A DNA stretch of 58,688 nt, taken from assembly GCA_030017895.1 (NCBI GenBank), contig JASEGV010000009.1:1-58688 (forward strand). Reading direction: 5' to 3'. Positions 24,484 through 33,939 of this stretch are shown here, in pieces (the stretch's first letter is position 1; every line of letters begins with the position of its first letter). Under the pieces are notes generated by a model, which saw only the letters and a list, made by a program, of their open reading frames with translations, had not been told where the DNA came from and did not search any database. The translations under genes and the position numbers were made by a program. Origin of the DNA: Bacteroidota bacterium. Lineage in GTDB: Bacteria; Bacteroidota; Ignavibacteria; UBA10030; BY39.

Positions 24484-27147
24484 TTAATCGTAATAAATTG
24501 TTAAACCTATCTCAATCCTGCGAGGTGGATAGAAGCGAGTTGGGTTTGCTAACATAGCCCGGTCGCCGATCGGATTGAGAGAATAATCGGGATTGCCAGT
24601 ATCGGAGAAAACAAAACCGTTTGCAAATTTTGTATCGAACAAGTTAAAAACTCGGAAAAATACGCTGATCGGAAACCCGCTGAAAGTAAAGAATTTTTCA
24701 CCGCGTAAATCTACAACTAAATGATTGGGTTTTCGACCTGAGTTTGCCTCAAGTCCTTGGCCGAATCCAGCACCGATAGCCGGTGTATATGGTTGTCCAC
24801 TACCTAATCGTGAAACAGCGCTGAAAGAAAAATTCTTAGGATCCTGTAACATAACTGTGAGATTTAAAGTGTTCCGCTGATCCCAATTAAGTGGAACCTG
24901 TCTGGGTCTTGGGTCTTCGCCTGCAGCAGCTCTTGTGGCTGTCTCTCGTGGGTCGCTTGAATTGCCCTGCGCCATTTGCCAGGTATAATCTAATGATGTG
25001 CTTAAAAGTCCAATTCTTCGTTGATCTAAAGAAAAAGTAAAACCTATCACATTTCCAAAATCAACATTAGTTAAGCGGGCATATTCTGCGGCAGTATAAG
25101 TGGAGATGAACTCTACACCAAGTAGGTCTCTGATGTCTTTGTAGAACACACTGATGTCCATACCAAGGAAGTCGGTTAATTCGTTTTTATAACCAAATTC
25201 ATATTGAATTGTTCGTTCGGGTTTTATATCGGGATTCCCGAGCACACCGTAGCTAACACCACCCGCTTGTAATTCTTTTAAAATTGTGTAATCGGAATTA
25301 GTGAATATTTGACCCAAACCCGGCAACTGATAGAAATGTCCATAAGCAAAAAAGAGAGCAGACCGTGTTGTTATCGGATACGACACACCCAACCGGGGTG
25401 CAACTGTGATTTTTTTTGTTGCTTTTATTGGATATGATTGTGGCGCACCCGCGATATTATTTGCCGGGTTTTGCAAATCGCTCGGGATAGTTGCGCGTGA
25501 GTCGAAATATTCCGAACGAGCGCCAAACCTAAGTGTAAGGTCTTGCCATTCAATTTGATCTTGTGCATAAGCCGAGATAGATAAAGGACGATAAAGCAAT
25601 ATACCAGGATATTCCGGCGGTTGTGAGAATTTAGGCCTCAGTACCATTACTCCGCCTTCGGTAGTTTGGAGTATATATCCGGGCGATCCAAACTCGACAT
25701 TCGAATACTGCAGCTCAACTCCAGCTTTGAGTTGGTGGTCGCGGGTTACCTGACTTGTAACGGATGCCTTTATTACATAAGTGTTTGTCTGTTGCTTGAA
25801 GCGACTTAAATCGACTCCTTGTATAACTGCACCTAACTCGTATGTTCCATCCGATTGTGGGGGACCCGCATCAATATAGCGCGGGTCGAAAACATCTTCA
25901 TAGACATAGTCAGTATATTTCAAATAATTTTGTCGCACGCCAATGTTGTAGAATGTTGAGTTAGAAAGTGTGTGCGTAACATCGATACCGTGCACAAGCG
26001 AAAATGTCTTCTGTGTAGGAGTACCATCGGGGTTTAGCCGCCAAGCAAAATTTGTACGCTTTGCTTCAATAAAATTTAGAATTGCTTGATAACTTATATT
26101 AAAATGTGCTACAGGTTTGTTTGTAATTTTAGCAAGACCCGACCATTCATTCGAATATCCTAAAGGTACTTTACTTTGATCGCCTGTCGGTGCAAAAATC
26201 TTTTTTTCAAAATCGGAACTATCAGTCGGGATAAAACGCCTTGTTCCATAAAAGTAATCATTACTGATAGATCGACGAGTATTGAATAAGAAATAGGTCT
26301 TTGGAATAGGTGTCGGTCCGCTGATTGCTATTTGGTAATTTTGAAGTGATAAGGGTCTGAGTTTGTAATCTATTAGTCGTTTGGTACTACCGGGATACAG
26401 AAAATCACCGGTATATAGTTCTGCATTCCATTTAAAATCTTCGGTTCCACTTTTTAGTACAGCATTTACAACTCCACTCATCGCTTGACCGTACTCCGCA
26501 TCAAAAGTACCGCTAATCACCTGGACTTCTTGCAGCAACGATCGGTCAAGTCGCAGTATTGAAGTGTTATCAAACGAGTTGTTAACCGTTACACCGTTTA
26601 CCTGGTATTGAACTTCACCCTGTCTTCCACCACGAAAGTGCCCGTCCACAACTCCTGCTTGCAGGTTTACTATATCGCGGATTTCTTGAACCGGTAAAGC
26701 TTGGATATCGTCTCCGGAAAGCGAAACCATAGAGCTCGTCAGATTGATATCAACGATTGGTTTTTGGGCAGTTACTAATACAGTTTTTTGTTCGAGCACG
26801 GTTTCTTCAAGCGCAGCGTCCAATTTCGTTGTCTGGTCAGTAGTTATCAGAACATCCTGTACTATTAGGGTTTGATAACCGACCAAACTAAATTGAATTC
26901 TGTATTTACCCGGCGGGATATTATTGACATTATAATAACCTTCAATATCGCTTGAAGCGCCGAGAGAGGTGCCTACAATTTGAATGTTGGCACTTGGCAG
27001 CGCTTCATTAGCTTGACTGATAACTCGGCCTGAGAGTTTTCCGGTAGTCCCTCCGTTCAGATTACCTGAGAAAAAAATTAGTAGCATAAATGGAATGACT
27101 AACAAAAAATAAAGATTCGTTCTTAAAAACTTGAAACTGGTTTGCAT
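24484..27147 (-). CDS. TonB-dependent outer-membrane receptor, no SusD partner
   Basis: An 887-residue outer-membrane active transporter. A signal sequence or membrane segment (about 12-32) is followed by a carboxypeptidase-regulatory-like domain (about 36-115, GRVISQANEALPSANIQIVG, GYYNVNNIPPGKYRIQF). Next come the plug (about 125-240, KPIVDINLTSSMVSL, QVNGVTVNNSFDNTS, FDAEYGQAMSGVVNAV) and a 22-strand barrel region ending RRIEIGLTIYYD. It resembles SusC-type receptors in domain order, but no SusD gene lies in the window. The CBM9 proteins upstream may supply glycan binding. It should import oligosaccharides made by the surface GH144. A hairpin separates it from the gene upstream. Confidence 0.9.
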   Translation of the reverse strand: MQTSFKFLRTNLYFLLVIPFMLLIFFSGNLNGGTTGKLSGRVISQANEALPSANIQIVGTSLGASSDIEGYYNVNNIPPGKYRIQFSLVGYQTLIVQDVLITTDQTTKLDAALEETVLEQKTVLVTAQKPIVDINLTSSMVSLSGDDIQALPVQEIRDIVNLQAGVVDGHFRGGRQGEVQYQVNGVTVNNSFDNTSILRLDRSLLQEVQVISGTFDAEYGQAMSGVVNAVLKSGTEDFKWNAELYTGDFLYPGSTKRLIDYKLRPLSLQNYQIAISGPTPIPKTYFLFNTRRSISNDYFYGTRRFIPTDSSDFEKKIFAPTGDQSKVPLGYSNEWSGLAKITNKPVAHFNISYQAILNFIEAKRTNFAWRLNPDGTPTQKTFSLVHGIDVTHTLSNSTFYNIGVRQNYLKYTDYVYEDVFDPRYIDAGPPQSDGTYELGAVIQGVDLSRFKQQTNTYVIKASVTSQVTRDHQLKAGVELQYSNVEFGSPGYILQTTEGGVMVLRPKFSQPPEYPGILLYRPLSISAYAQDQIEWQDLTLRFGARSEYFDSRATIPSDLQNPANNIAGAPQSYPIKATKKITVAPRLGVSYPITTRSALFFAYGHFYQLPGLGQIFTNSDYTILKELQAGGVSYGVLGNPDIKPERTIQYEFGYKNELTDFLGMDISVFYKDIRDLLGVEFISTYTAAEYARLTNVDFGNVIGFTFSLDQRRIGLLSTSLDYTWQMAQGNSSDPRETATRAAAGEDPRPRQVPLNWDQRNTLNLTVMLQDPKNFSFSAVSRLGSGQPYTPAIGAGFGQGLEANSGRKPNHLVVDLRGEKFFTFSGFPISVFFRVFNLFDTKFANGFVFSDTGNPDYSLNPIGDRAMLANPTRFYPPRRIEIGLTIYYD

Positions 27148-27159
27148 ATTTCCAAATTT

Positions 27160-27215
27160 TAAAATGGATTAAAAATGAATTGGGGAAAAAACACTTTCTC
27201 CCCAAAATTCATAAG
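27160..27215 (-). other. Intergenic hairpin between CBM9 gene and receptor gene
   Basis: Complementary segments near 27179-27210 (GAATT-GGGGA and TCTCCCC-AAAATTC) can form a stem of about 10 bp around a 12-base loop. No T-run follows in the minus-strand transcript, so it is more likely an mRNA processing or stability element than a full terminator. Confidence 0.4.
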
Positions 27216-27217
27216 AA

Positions 27218-29107
27218 TTATTTCAACAAAAGCATCTTACTGAATTGCGTAAGTAATATTTTATCACTTTGTGAATTATTCATCTGTAGTCGATACAAAT
27301 AAACTCCCGTACTTAAACCTTCGGGATTGAACTGAACTTGGTGTGTACCCATTGTCTTGTAACCTAAAGTTTGTGTAATAACGTTTCTACCCAAGACGTC
27401 ATATACTTTTAACTGCACATCACCTGCATAAGGCATCGTGAATTTAATTGTCGTTGATGGATTGAACGGATTTGGATAATTACCGAGCAGTGTAAATGTT
27501 GTGGGAAATCTATTTCTTGGCTCATCATCAACTTTAGTTATAATAGCCAATGGATCCATATATGCCCAGACTGGTCCAGCTGCACCACCGTGTTCTCGGA
27601 AGAACCAAGTGCGAGTTCCGTAATTGTCCGCAGCGCTTGCAAATGAATCGCCGTCGAAAAGCGTTATACCAAAAAACAAAATCCTATCACCTAATCCCGA
27701 GGGATAACCGAGCTTGGTTAAATCGATAGCAAGTTCGATTGTGTAACCGGAATCTACATCGTTATAATCGTTGATAGTTGTGCCACCTTTCATTTTAATC
27801 TCTGCCCACGCACCCATTAAGGTATCCATTAAATACGGTAAATACCCTTCCGCTATAAGCTTACCTGTCGAATCAAAACGGATAGTTAATTCACGTGGTA
27901 GCTGGATTTTATCAAGTACATCAATTGCTCCTCTATCATTAATCGAAAACCTAATTCCATCCCATTGATCGAAATTGTTAATTGACCATACTGCTAAGTC
28001 ACGCACATCAACACCGAAGTATAATGTATCGTCTCTGAAGAAGTATTTAACTGTTGCATCAGCAGGGTCGAGAACCTGAGCTTTAATTCCACCTAATGCA
28101 GGTTGGAATTGTCCGCTGCGGTAAGGGCCTATACTCGGATATAACTCACGAAGTGCATCATCACCATATCGGATATCTAAACTTGGTGCGTACTTCCAGA
28201 CATCTTCCGATAAATAGCCATCGATAATCGGGGGAGAGTAATTGATGCCGTTTTTAACAACTATTTCAGGCCCTATGATAGGTATTGGATCGGTATCAAG
28301 AGTGACATCGGGCTTTGCATAAATACGAACTACGTTGTAAGCGCTTGCGTTACCCCACGGACCTTGCCACCATACTCTGTTACCACTAAACTTCGCGGCG
28401 TTAAAGGGCCATTGCCAGTCGGCATCATAAATTGAAATATTAAATTCAATGATATCGCCTTGTGGACGTTTGACGTTGTATCCCCGTGGAATTAAATTGA
28501 AACAGAGTTCCATTACATATCCGGTGTCTGGTATAACTATCCCACCGGCACCTGTATCTTTATTAGCAATTCCCTGCACTGTGGTTTTAGCGTTCCAAAC
28601 AGTTCGGTCGGTAGATGCCGAACCCATAAAACACGGTTCGGCACCCACATCTCCACCTGATGGTCCACAACCCCACGACTCAGTAACCCAACCATAAAAA
28701 TACTCAAAAACCGGCGCGGGTCTATCCGGACTCGAATGATTACGCATATTCATCAGAAGTCCATCGAATTTATTGAACAGACCACCGCCTACGGAGCTAT
28801 CGCGGGCAATAACCGCCATATACAATGAATCTCCTCTGACTAAAAATTTTAACGTCGCTTTTGTGGAATCAGATGCAGTAACACCCGCTTCAGGTTTCCA
28901 TCCACTTCCTGGCATACCCGCACTTTGACCGAACACAACCAACACTGATTCAGCAACCGACCATGCCGGTTCACTCAGTTTTCCATCGAGTGTTATTGCC
29001 TCCTGTGTAACTGTACGCGCCCAGATTGCATCTGTCCTTTTAATCATTTGAGCTGATGTTAGTGTAACCACAAATGAAAACAAGAATAATATTTTAAACA
29101 TTTTCAT
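27218..29107 (-). CDS. Secreted protein with two CBM9-like domains and sorting domain
   Basis: A 629-residue surface protein, probably glycan-binding. The signal peptide MKMFKILFLFSFVVTLTSAQ is followed by two DOMON/CBM9-like beta-sandwich units. The first begins at about residue 30 (ITLDGKLSEPAWS) and the second at about 290 (PPIIDGYLSEDVW). Each has the family pattern DGxLxExxW and a later DxFDG/DQWDG. The C-terminal sorting domain starts at GNYPNPFNPSTTIKF and ends KMLLLK. No catalytic module is seen. I chose the ATG at 29107, which begins the signal peptide and has GGAG about 10 bases upstream; the frame to 29152 adds an implausible charged N-terminus. Together with the four-unit protein upstream it may capture the polysaccharide in place of SusD/SusE lipoproteins. 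Confidence 0.85.
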   Translation of the reverse strand: MKMFKILFLFSFVVTLTSAQMIKRTDAIWARTVTQEAITLDGKLSEPAWSVAESVLVVFGQSAGMPGSGWKPEAGVTASDSTKATLKFLVRGDSLYMAVIARDSSVGGGLFNKFDGLLMNMRNHSSPDRPAPVFEYFYGWVTESWGCGPSGGDVGAEPCFMGSASTDRTVWNAKTTVQGIANKDTGAGGIVIPDTGYVMELCFNLIPRGYNVKRPQGDIIEFNISIYDADWQWPFNAAKFSGNRVWWQGPWGNASAYNVVRIYAKPDVTLDTDPIPIIGPEIVVKNGINYSPPIIDGYLSEDVWKYAPSLDIRYGDDALRELYPSIGPYRSGQFQPALGGIKAQVLDPADATVKYFFRDDTLYFGVDVRDLAVWSINNFDQWDGIRFSINDRGAIDVLDKIQLPRELTIRFDSTGKLIAEGYLPYLMDTLMGAWAEIKMKGGTTINDYNDVDSGYTIELAIDLTKLGYPSGLGDRILFFGITLFDGDSFASAADNYGTRTWFFREHGGAAGPVWAYMDPLAIITKVDDEPRNRFPTTFTLLGNYPNPFNPSTTIKFTMPYAGDVQLKVYDVLGRNVITQTLGYKTMGTHQVQFNPEGLSTGVYLYRLQMNNSQSDKILLTQFSKMLLLK

Positions 29108-29135
29108 AATATGATCTCCTTTCTCACATTTTATT

Positions 29136-29163
29136 AGATGGGGTAACCGCAATTACCCCATCT
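29136..29163 (-). other. Intergenic hairpin between the two CBM9 genes
   Basis: AGATGGGGTAA (29136-29146) and TTACCCCATCT (29153-29163) make a perfect 11-bp stem with a six-base loop. A T-run lies on the plus-strand side only, so for the minus-strand message this is better read as an mRNA stabiliser or attenuator than as a terminator. It matches in position the hairpin after the next gene. Confidence 0.5.
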
Positions 29164-29180
29164 ATATTTTTTATGGAATG

Positions 29181-32100
29181 TTATTTGACGATAACCATTT
29201 TCTTTATTTCAACATAAGTTCCAGCTTGTCCAGAAGAGCTGGCTTTGGCAATAAGTCGGTAGAAATACATACCGCTCGATAATCCGCCTGAGGCAGACGA
29301 TGCATTGAAATTCACCGAATGATAACCCACTGATTGTTCCTCATTTACCAAAGTTGCAACTTCCTGCCCGAGTGTGTTAAAAACTTTCAACAAAACGTGT
29401 GAGCGTGAAGGAAGCGCATACTTAATTGTAGTCGAAGGATTGAATGGATTCGGATAGTTTTGGGAAAGTGCAAAACTTGTTGGAACTTCTTTTCCTCCGT
29501 CAACATTTACAGTGGGTGATAGATATATTTTTCTCATCGCCGGTCCCCACTCACTTCCCCACCAAGTTTTGTGGTATGATCTTGAATCAGGTCCGATCCA
29601 AGGTTGACTACCTGTATGATATCCATCAGGATCAAAAATATTTATCATAACATCTAATGAATCGACACTCGATGTAAATCCGAGTGAATCTAACTTTATT
29701 TCCAGCTCAAGAGTGTAACCATTATCCATTTGAGTGGTGTCATATGGAATTGTTCCATCCGTTACAAGACCTACGCCTTTTCCGTAGGTAATCGGAATGC
29801 CGCCTGTTTCGTAAACTGCGCTATCAGCGCTCGCTGTATTGTGTCGGCCCGGTGCATTGTAAAAAAGTTTGAATTCCTTATCTTGTCCTGTTGCATTCTT
29901 TATCTTCATAAAAAGTCCATCGCCTTCCCAGCTATCGCCGAAGCTGCCAACAGATTGGTCTTCCGATTCAATTCCTATAAATAAACTCATATCTCTTCGC
30001 AAGAACTTTACAGTTGCATAACTCGGATCCCAGTAAGCCCCTCGAACAAGAGCGCCCCCAGTAACGGAAAATTCATCCGAACCAAGTAATGGATTTGGAC
30101 CGAACCTTAAGTTGGGTTTTGCAGTTACCCAATCGGATTCGGAGAGTTTTCCATCCACATCAATCTCCTCGCTTGCGGCTTTGGCTACTAAAACTCTTGG
30201 ATCATCATACGGTCGTTCTGGTTGTAAATATATCTTCCGATTTGCAGGACCCCACTCGCTGCCCCACCAAGTTTTGTGAAATACGCGTGAATCAGGTCCG
30301 ACCCAAGGTTGAGTACCCGTATGATACCCATCGGGATCAAATATATTGATCATAACATCTAAGGAATCGATACTCGATGTAAATCCGAGTGAATCTAACT
30401 TTATTTCTAATTCTAGTGTGTAACCGTTATCCATTTGGGTGGTGTCGTACGGAATTGTGCCGCTTGTTACAAGACCTACACCTTTTCCGTAAGTAACCGG
30501 AATGCCACCTGTTTCATAAACCGCGCTATCAGCGCTCGCCGTACCGTATCTACCAGGTGCATTGTAATAAAGTTTGAATTCTTTCTCTTGTCCAGCTGCA
30601 TTTTTTATTTTCATAAACAGACCGTCGCCTTCCCAACTATCACCGAAGCTGCCGACAGATTGGTCTTTCGATTCAATGCCTATAAATAAACTCATACCTC
30701 TGCGCAAGAATTTTACAGTAGCATAACTCGGATCCCAGTAAGCGCCACGGACGAGAACACCACCTGTTACAGAAAGCTCATCAGTAGTAACTGCCGGATT
30801 CGGACCAAATTTGAGATACGGTTTTGCATAACTCCAATCTGGTTCATCCATTTTTCCGTCAACTACAATGCTTCCCAAGGATGCTTTTGCCAACATAGTT
30901 GAAGGATCATCATAAGCACGCTGTGGTTCAAGATAAATTTTTCTGTTCGTCGGTCCCCATTCATTTCCCCACCAGGTTTTGTGAAATACCCTGCTGTCAG
31001 GACCAACCCAGGGCTGCGAACCTGAATGATAACCATCGGGATCAAAAATATTGATCATGACATCTAAGGAATCTATACTCGATGTAAATCCGAGTGAATC
31101 TAACTTTATTTCTAATTCGAGCGAGTAACCATTATCTAATTGAGTGGTGTCATAAGGAATTGTTCCACTCGTTACAAGGCCTATCCCTTTTCCGTAAGTA
31201 ACCGGAATGCCGCCTGTTTCATAAACTGCACTATCAGCGCTCGCCGTAGCGTATCTGCCAGGTGCATTGTAATAAAGTTTGAATTCTTTCTCTTGTCCCG
31301 CTGCATTTTTTATCTTCATAAACAATCCGTCACCTTCCCAACTATCTCCGAAGCTGCCAACAGAATTATCTTTTGATTCAATACCCAGGAAGAGGCTCAT
31401 TCCTTTTCGTAAAAACTTAACGGCCGCATAGCTCGGATCCCAATAAGCGCCTCGGACGAGAACGCCGCCAGTTACCGATTTTTCATCAGTAGTTACAGCC
31501 GGATACGGTCCGAATTTTAGGTACGGTTTTGCAAACATCCATTCAGGTTCATTTAATTTTCCATCGACAGTGATACTTCCCACCACTGCTTTCGCAGCCA
31601 TTACGCGCGGATCATCATACGGTCGGTTGGGTTGTAGAAAAATTTTCCGATTTGCCGGTCCCCACTCTGTACCCCACCAGGTTTTATGAAATGTTCTAGA
31701 GTCAGGTCCAACCCATGGCTGCGCATCGAAATGATAACCATCGGGATCAAAAATATTAATCGTTACATCTAAAGTATCAACATTCGAAGTGAACCCGAGT
31801 GAATCAAGATAGATCTCAAGTTCAAGAAAATATCCGTTATCTTCTTGCGTAGTGTCATAAGGAATTGTTGTACCAAACACTAATCCAACTCCTTTTCCGT
31901 AAGTAATCGGAATGCCGCCTGTTTCATAAACTGCGCTATCAGCGCTTGCCGTACCGTATCTGCCAGGTGCATTATAATAAAGTTTGAATTCTTTCTCTTG
32001 TCCGGCTGCATTTTTTATCTTCATAAATAATCCATCGCCTTCCCAACTATCTCCGAAACAACCGACAGATTTATCTTTTGATTCGATACCAAGAAAAAGA

Positions 32101-32399
32101 CTCATCCCTTTTCGTAAAAATTTCACAGAAGCATGGCTTGTATCCGAATATATACCTCGGACGAGCGTACCGTTTGTTATAGGCTGTTCATAAGGTGATA
32201 GAATCGGGTCAGGTCCAAATTTCAAATATGGTTTTGCCGCTCCCCAATCGGTTTCATCGAGCTTGCCATCAATAACAATATTTCCATCTGCTAACTTTGC
32301 CACCATTACTAGTGGGTCGTTAGCCTGTGCTTTAGTTTGTGGTATAATAATTAAAATACCAGCCAACAAAATCATCACTAATATGTAATTATGTTTCAT
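29181..32399 (-). CDS. Surface protein with four tandem CBM9-like domains and sorting domain
   Basis: A 1072-residue secreted protein. After a signal peptide (about 1-25, ending TKAQA) come four CBM9/DOMON-like units, each starting near DGKLxExxW and sharing SVGxFGDSWEGDGLFMKIKN and YETGGIPxTYGKG. The unit period is exactly 705 bp (235 residues): the same DNA motif recurs at 29924, 30629, 31334 and 32039. A sorting domain (QNYPNPFNPSTTIKYALP to the end) follows. No catalytic residues are apparent. Multiple identical sugar-binding units on one chain suggest high-avidity capture of a repetitive polymer at the cell surface. High identity between units points to recent duplication or gene conversion. 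It is the first structural gene after the regulator. Confidence 0.88.
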   Translation of the reverse strand: MKHNYILVMILLAGILIIIPQTKAQANDPLVMVAKLADGNIVIDGKLDETDWGAAKPYLKFGPDPILSPYEQPITNGTLVRGIYSDTSHASVKFLRKGMSLFLGIESKDKSVGCFGDSWEGDGLFMKIKNAAGQEKEFKLYYNAPGRYGTASADSAVYETGGIPITYGKGVGLVFGTTIPYDTTQEDNGYFLELEIYLDSLGFTSNVDTLDVTINIFDPDGYHFDAQPWVGPDSRTFHKTWWGTEWGPANRKIFLQPNRPYDDPRVMAAKAVVGSITVDGKLNEPEWMFAKPYLKFGPYPAVTTDEKSVTGGVLVRGAYWDPSYAAVKFLRKGMSLFLGIESKDNSVGSFGDSWEGDGLFMKIKNAAGQEKEFKLYYNAPGRYATASADSAVYETGGIPVTYGKGIGLVTSGTIPYDTTQLDNGYSLELEIKLDSLGFTSSIDSLDVMINIFDPDGYHSGSQPWVGPDSRVFHKTWWGNEWGPTNRKIYLEPQRAYDDPSTMLAKASLGSIVVDGKMDEPDWSYAKPYLKFGPNPAVTTDELSVTGGVLVRGAYWDPSYATVKFLRRGMSLFIGIESKDQSVGSFGDSWEGDGLFMKIKNAAGQEKEFKLYYNAPGRYGTASADSAVYETGGIPVTYGKGVGLVTSGTIPYDTTQMDNGYTLELEIKLDSLGFTSSIDSLDVMINIFDPDGYHTGTQPWVGPDSRVFHKTWWGSEWGPANRKIYLQPERPYDDPRVLVAKAASEEIDVDGKLSESDWVTAKPNLRFGPNPLLGSDEFSVTGGALVRGAYWDPSYATVKFLRRDMSLFIGIESEDQSVGSFGDSWEGDGLFMKIKNATGQDKEFKLFYNAPGRHNTASADSAVYETGGIPITYGKGVGLVTDGTIPYDTTQMDNGYTLELEIKLDSLGFTSSVDSLDVMINIFDPDGYHTGSQPWIGPDSRSYHKTWWGSEWGPAMRKIYLSPTVNVDGGKEVPTSFALSQNYPNPFNPSTTIKYALPSRSHVLLKVFNTLGQEVATLVNEEQSVGYHSVNFNASSASGGLSSGMYFYRLIAKASSSGQAGTYVEIKKMVIVK
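29500..32330 (-). repeat. Four tandem 705-bp coding repeats
   Basis: Direct DNA repeats inside the gene at 29181-32399. Corresponding motif copies lie 705 bases apart three times in succession with no net indels. The outermost unit toward 32.3 kb (the N-terminal one) is the most divergent, and the middle two look most alike. Boundaries are approximate. Confidence 0.85.
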
Positions 32400-32440
32400 A
32401 ACACTCTCCTTTTAATTTGTGAATATAATTTGTTATTTGT

Positions 32441-33478
32441 TTATGGTTGTTTCCTGTAAAAAGGAATTATATTAGGTTTCGGACAGCCACACGACTCTCT
32501 TGGAATAATATCAACCGAAACCAATGTTTTTTGTTTAATGAATTTGTTTTTTTCATGGATAGCTTGAATTAATCTGTTAACAGCTAAAATTCCTAACTCA
32601 TTAATACTAACACGTACTGAACTTAACGACGGTTTTACAAATTGCACGATCGGAATGTCATCAAATCCCGCTAATGCTATATCTTCGGGAACCTGGACGC
32701 CAGCTTCTTGTATAGCACTCAAGGCACCAATAACCATTGAATCGTTTGCTGCAAATAATGCGGTGGGTCTGGTTTTCTTTTTAAGCATTGTCTTCGCTGC
32801 ATCGTATCCTGAAGCTTCTGAAAAATCGCCAAGGTATTCAAGTTCTGAATCAATTCGTACTTTGCCATCACTCAGTGCTTGCCGGTATCCGCGCAGCCTT
32901 TCCTCAGCATCATGATTATTCACGGGTCCTTTAATAATGGAGATGCTTTTGTGCCCGTGGCTTATAAGATGACTCACCATCTGATAAGCCCCGAAATAAT
33001 TGTTTATGTTTAGTGAATCGTATGATGTATCGTCAACTTGACAATTTAAAAGAACGATAGGGAGAGATTTAGGAAGGTTTTTATTTATTGTTCGAACGTC
33101 TATATCGGCAGACATGATTATCAAGCCATCGACTCTACCTCGAATCATTTGTAGGGCAGCTTCAATTTCTTTACGGTCATCGTGTGAACTGGAAACAAGG
33201 AGATGATATTTATGATGCTGTGCAGTTTGATCTACACCGCGGATCACCTCAGAGAAGAATTCCCCGAATAAATCAGGGAGTATCAAACCAATTGCCTCCG
33301 TACGTTTTAAACTTAAACTTCTCCCGAGTTTATTCGGCAAGTAGCTCAATTCCTGAATTACCTCTTGCACACGTTTTTTTGTAACCTCCTCGACGATATT
33401 ACTGTTATTGAGTACCCGCGATACCGTTGCTATAGAAACGTTTGCACTCTTCGCTACATCTTTAATAGTTACACTCAT
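32441..33478 (-). CDS. LacI-family transcriptional regulator of the glucan locus
   Basis: A 345-residue repressor. The helix-turn-helix is at residues 4-24 (IKDVAKSANVSIATVSRVLNN) with the hinge-helix region at about 50-58. A periplasmic-binding-like sensor domain follows (AIGLILPDLFGEFFSEVIRG, TALFAANDSMVIGALSAIQE, DIALAGFDDIPIVQFVKPSL). The effector is probably a short sugar from the pathway. It is transcribed first in the locus, 41 bases before the four-CBM9 gene. A perfect LacI-type operator (33532-33545) lies 54 bases upstream of its start, so it should repress itself and the genes behind it. The C-terminus has RESCGCPKP, a common tail in this family. Confidence 0.93.
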   Translation of the reverse strand: MSVTIKDVAKSANVSIATVSRVLNNSNIVEEVTKKRVQEVIQELSYLPNKLGRSLSLKRTEAIGLILPDLFGEFFSEVIRGVDQTAQHHKYHLLVSSSHDDRKEIEAALQMIRGRVDGLIIMSADIDVRTINKNLPKSLPIVLLNCQVDDTSYDSLNINNYFGAYQMVSHLISHGHKSISIIKGPVNNHDAEERLRGYRQALSDGKVRIDSELEYLGDFSEASGYDAAKTMLKKKTRPTALFAANDSMVIGALSAIQEAGVQVPEDIALAGFDDIPIVQFVKPSLSSVRVSINELGILAVNRLIQAIHEKNKFIKQKTLVSVDIIPRESCGCPKPNIIPFYRKQP

Positions 33479-33531
33479 ATGTCCAAATTGTTTGTTTTAC
33501 TTTTGTAAAGTCAAAACCCAATAAATGCCTA

Positions 33532-33545
33532 TGTAAACGTTTACA
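33532..33545. promoter_or_regulatory. LacI-type operator TGTAAACGTTTACA
   Basis: A perfect 14-base palindrome with the central CG typical of LacI/GalR operators. It is located between the regulator start and the tRNA-derived repeat. No second full copy was noticed by eye elsewhere in the locus, which suggests one main control point for the long minus-strand unit. Confidence 0.8.
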
Positions 33546-33939
33546 TTATAATAAATTTCCCATCATTTGTCAAGTTTTTACCTGAAGTATTTTTAAAAAA
33601 ATATTTTTTAAGAGATTTTTGGGAGATACGACTCAGAAACTCAACTTATCGTAACTAAAAATTTTTTAAAAAAGGACGTTTTAAAGACACATTTCTGTAA
33701 TGATAAATCGTTCGCCTGGGTGTCAGAGGTTCGCATTGTTCTATTGATACCACTCAGTAATTCCAGCTTCCAAGTGTGATTTATTGAGGGAAATCTATCA
33801 TGTGGCGGGATAGAAAATATTAATTCAATCCCATTTTACACAGCACCTCATCTCCCGATTCACTGAAATTGAAATATATATTGTTGGGAACATCAGTTTT
33901 TATTCGAAAATCGTGGTTATAAAATTGAGAGTCATTATT
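33546..33939. other. Non-coding boundary region between island and flanking genes
   Basis: About 390 bases with no convincing gene. Short A/T runs and a weak minus-strand frame running from 34041 through the tRNA fragment to 33820 are seen. The frame reads through the repeat and has no recognisable motif, so I take it as a relic or chance. Confidence 0.5.

Noticed and set aside
21207-29107. SusD-type lipoprotein among the surface proteins
   Set aside because: The candidates carry sorting domains, CBM9-like or fibronectin-like folds and no lipobox or TPR-like SusD pattern.
29730-31376. Repeated plus-strand frames opposite the CBM9 units
   Set aside because: They recur with the 705-bp period only because the coding repeats do, lie antisense to a clear gene, and show no independent signals.
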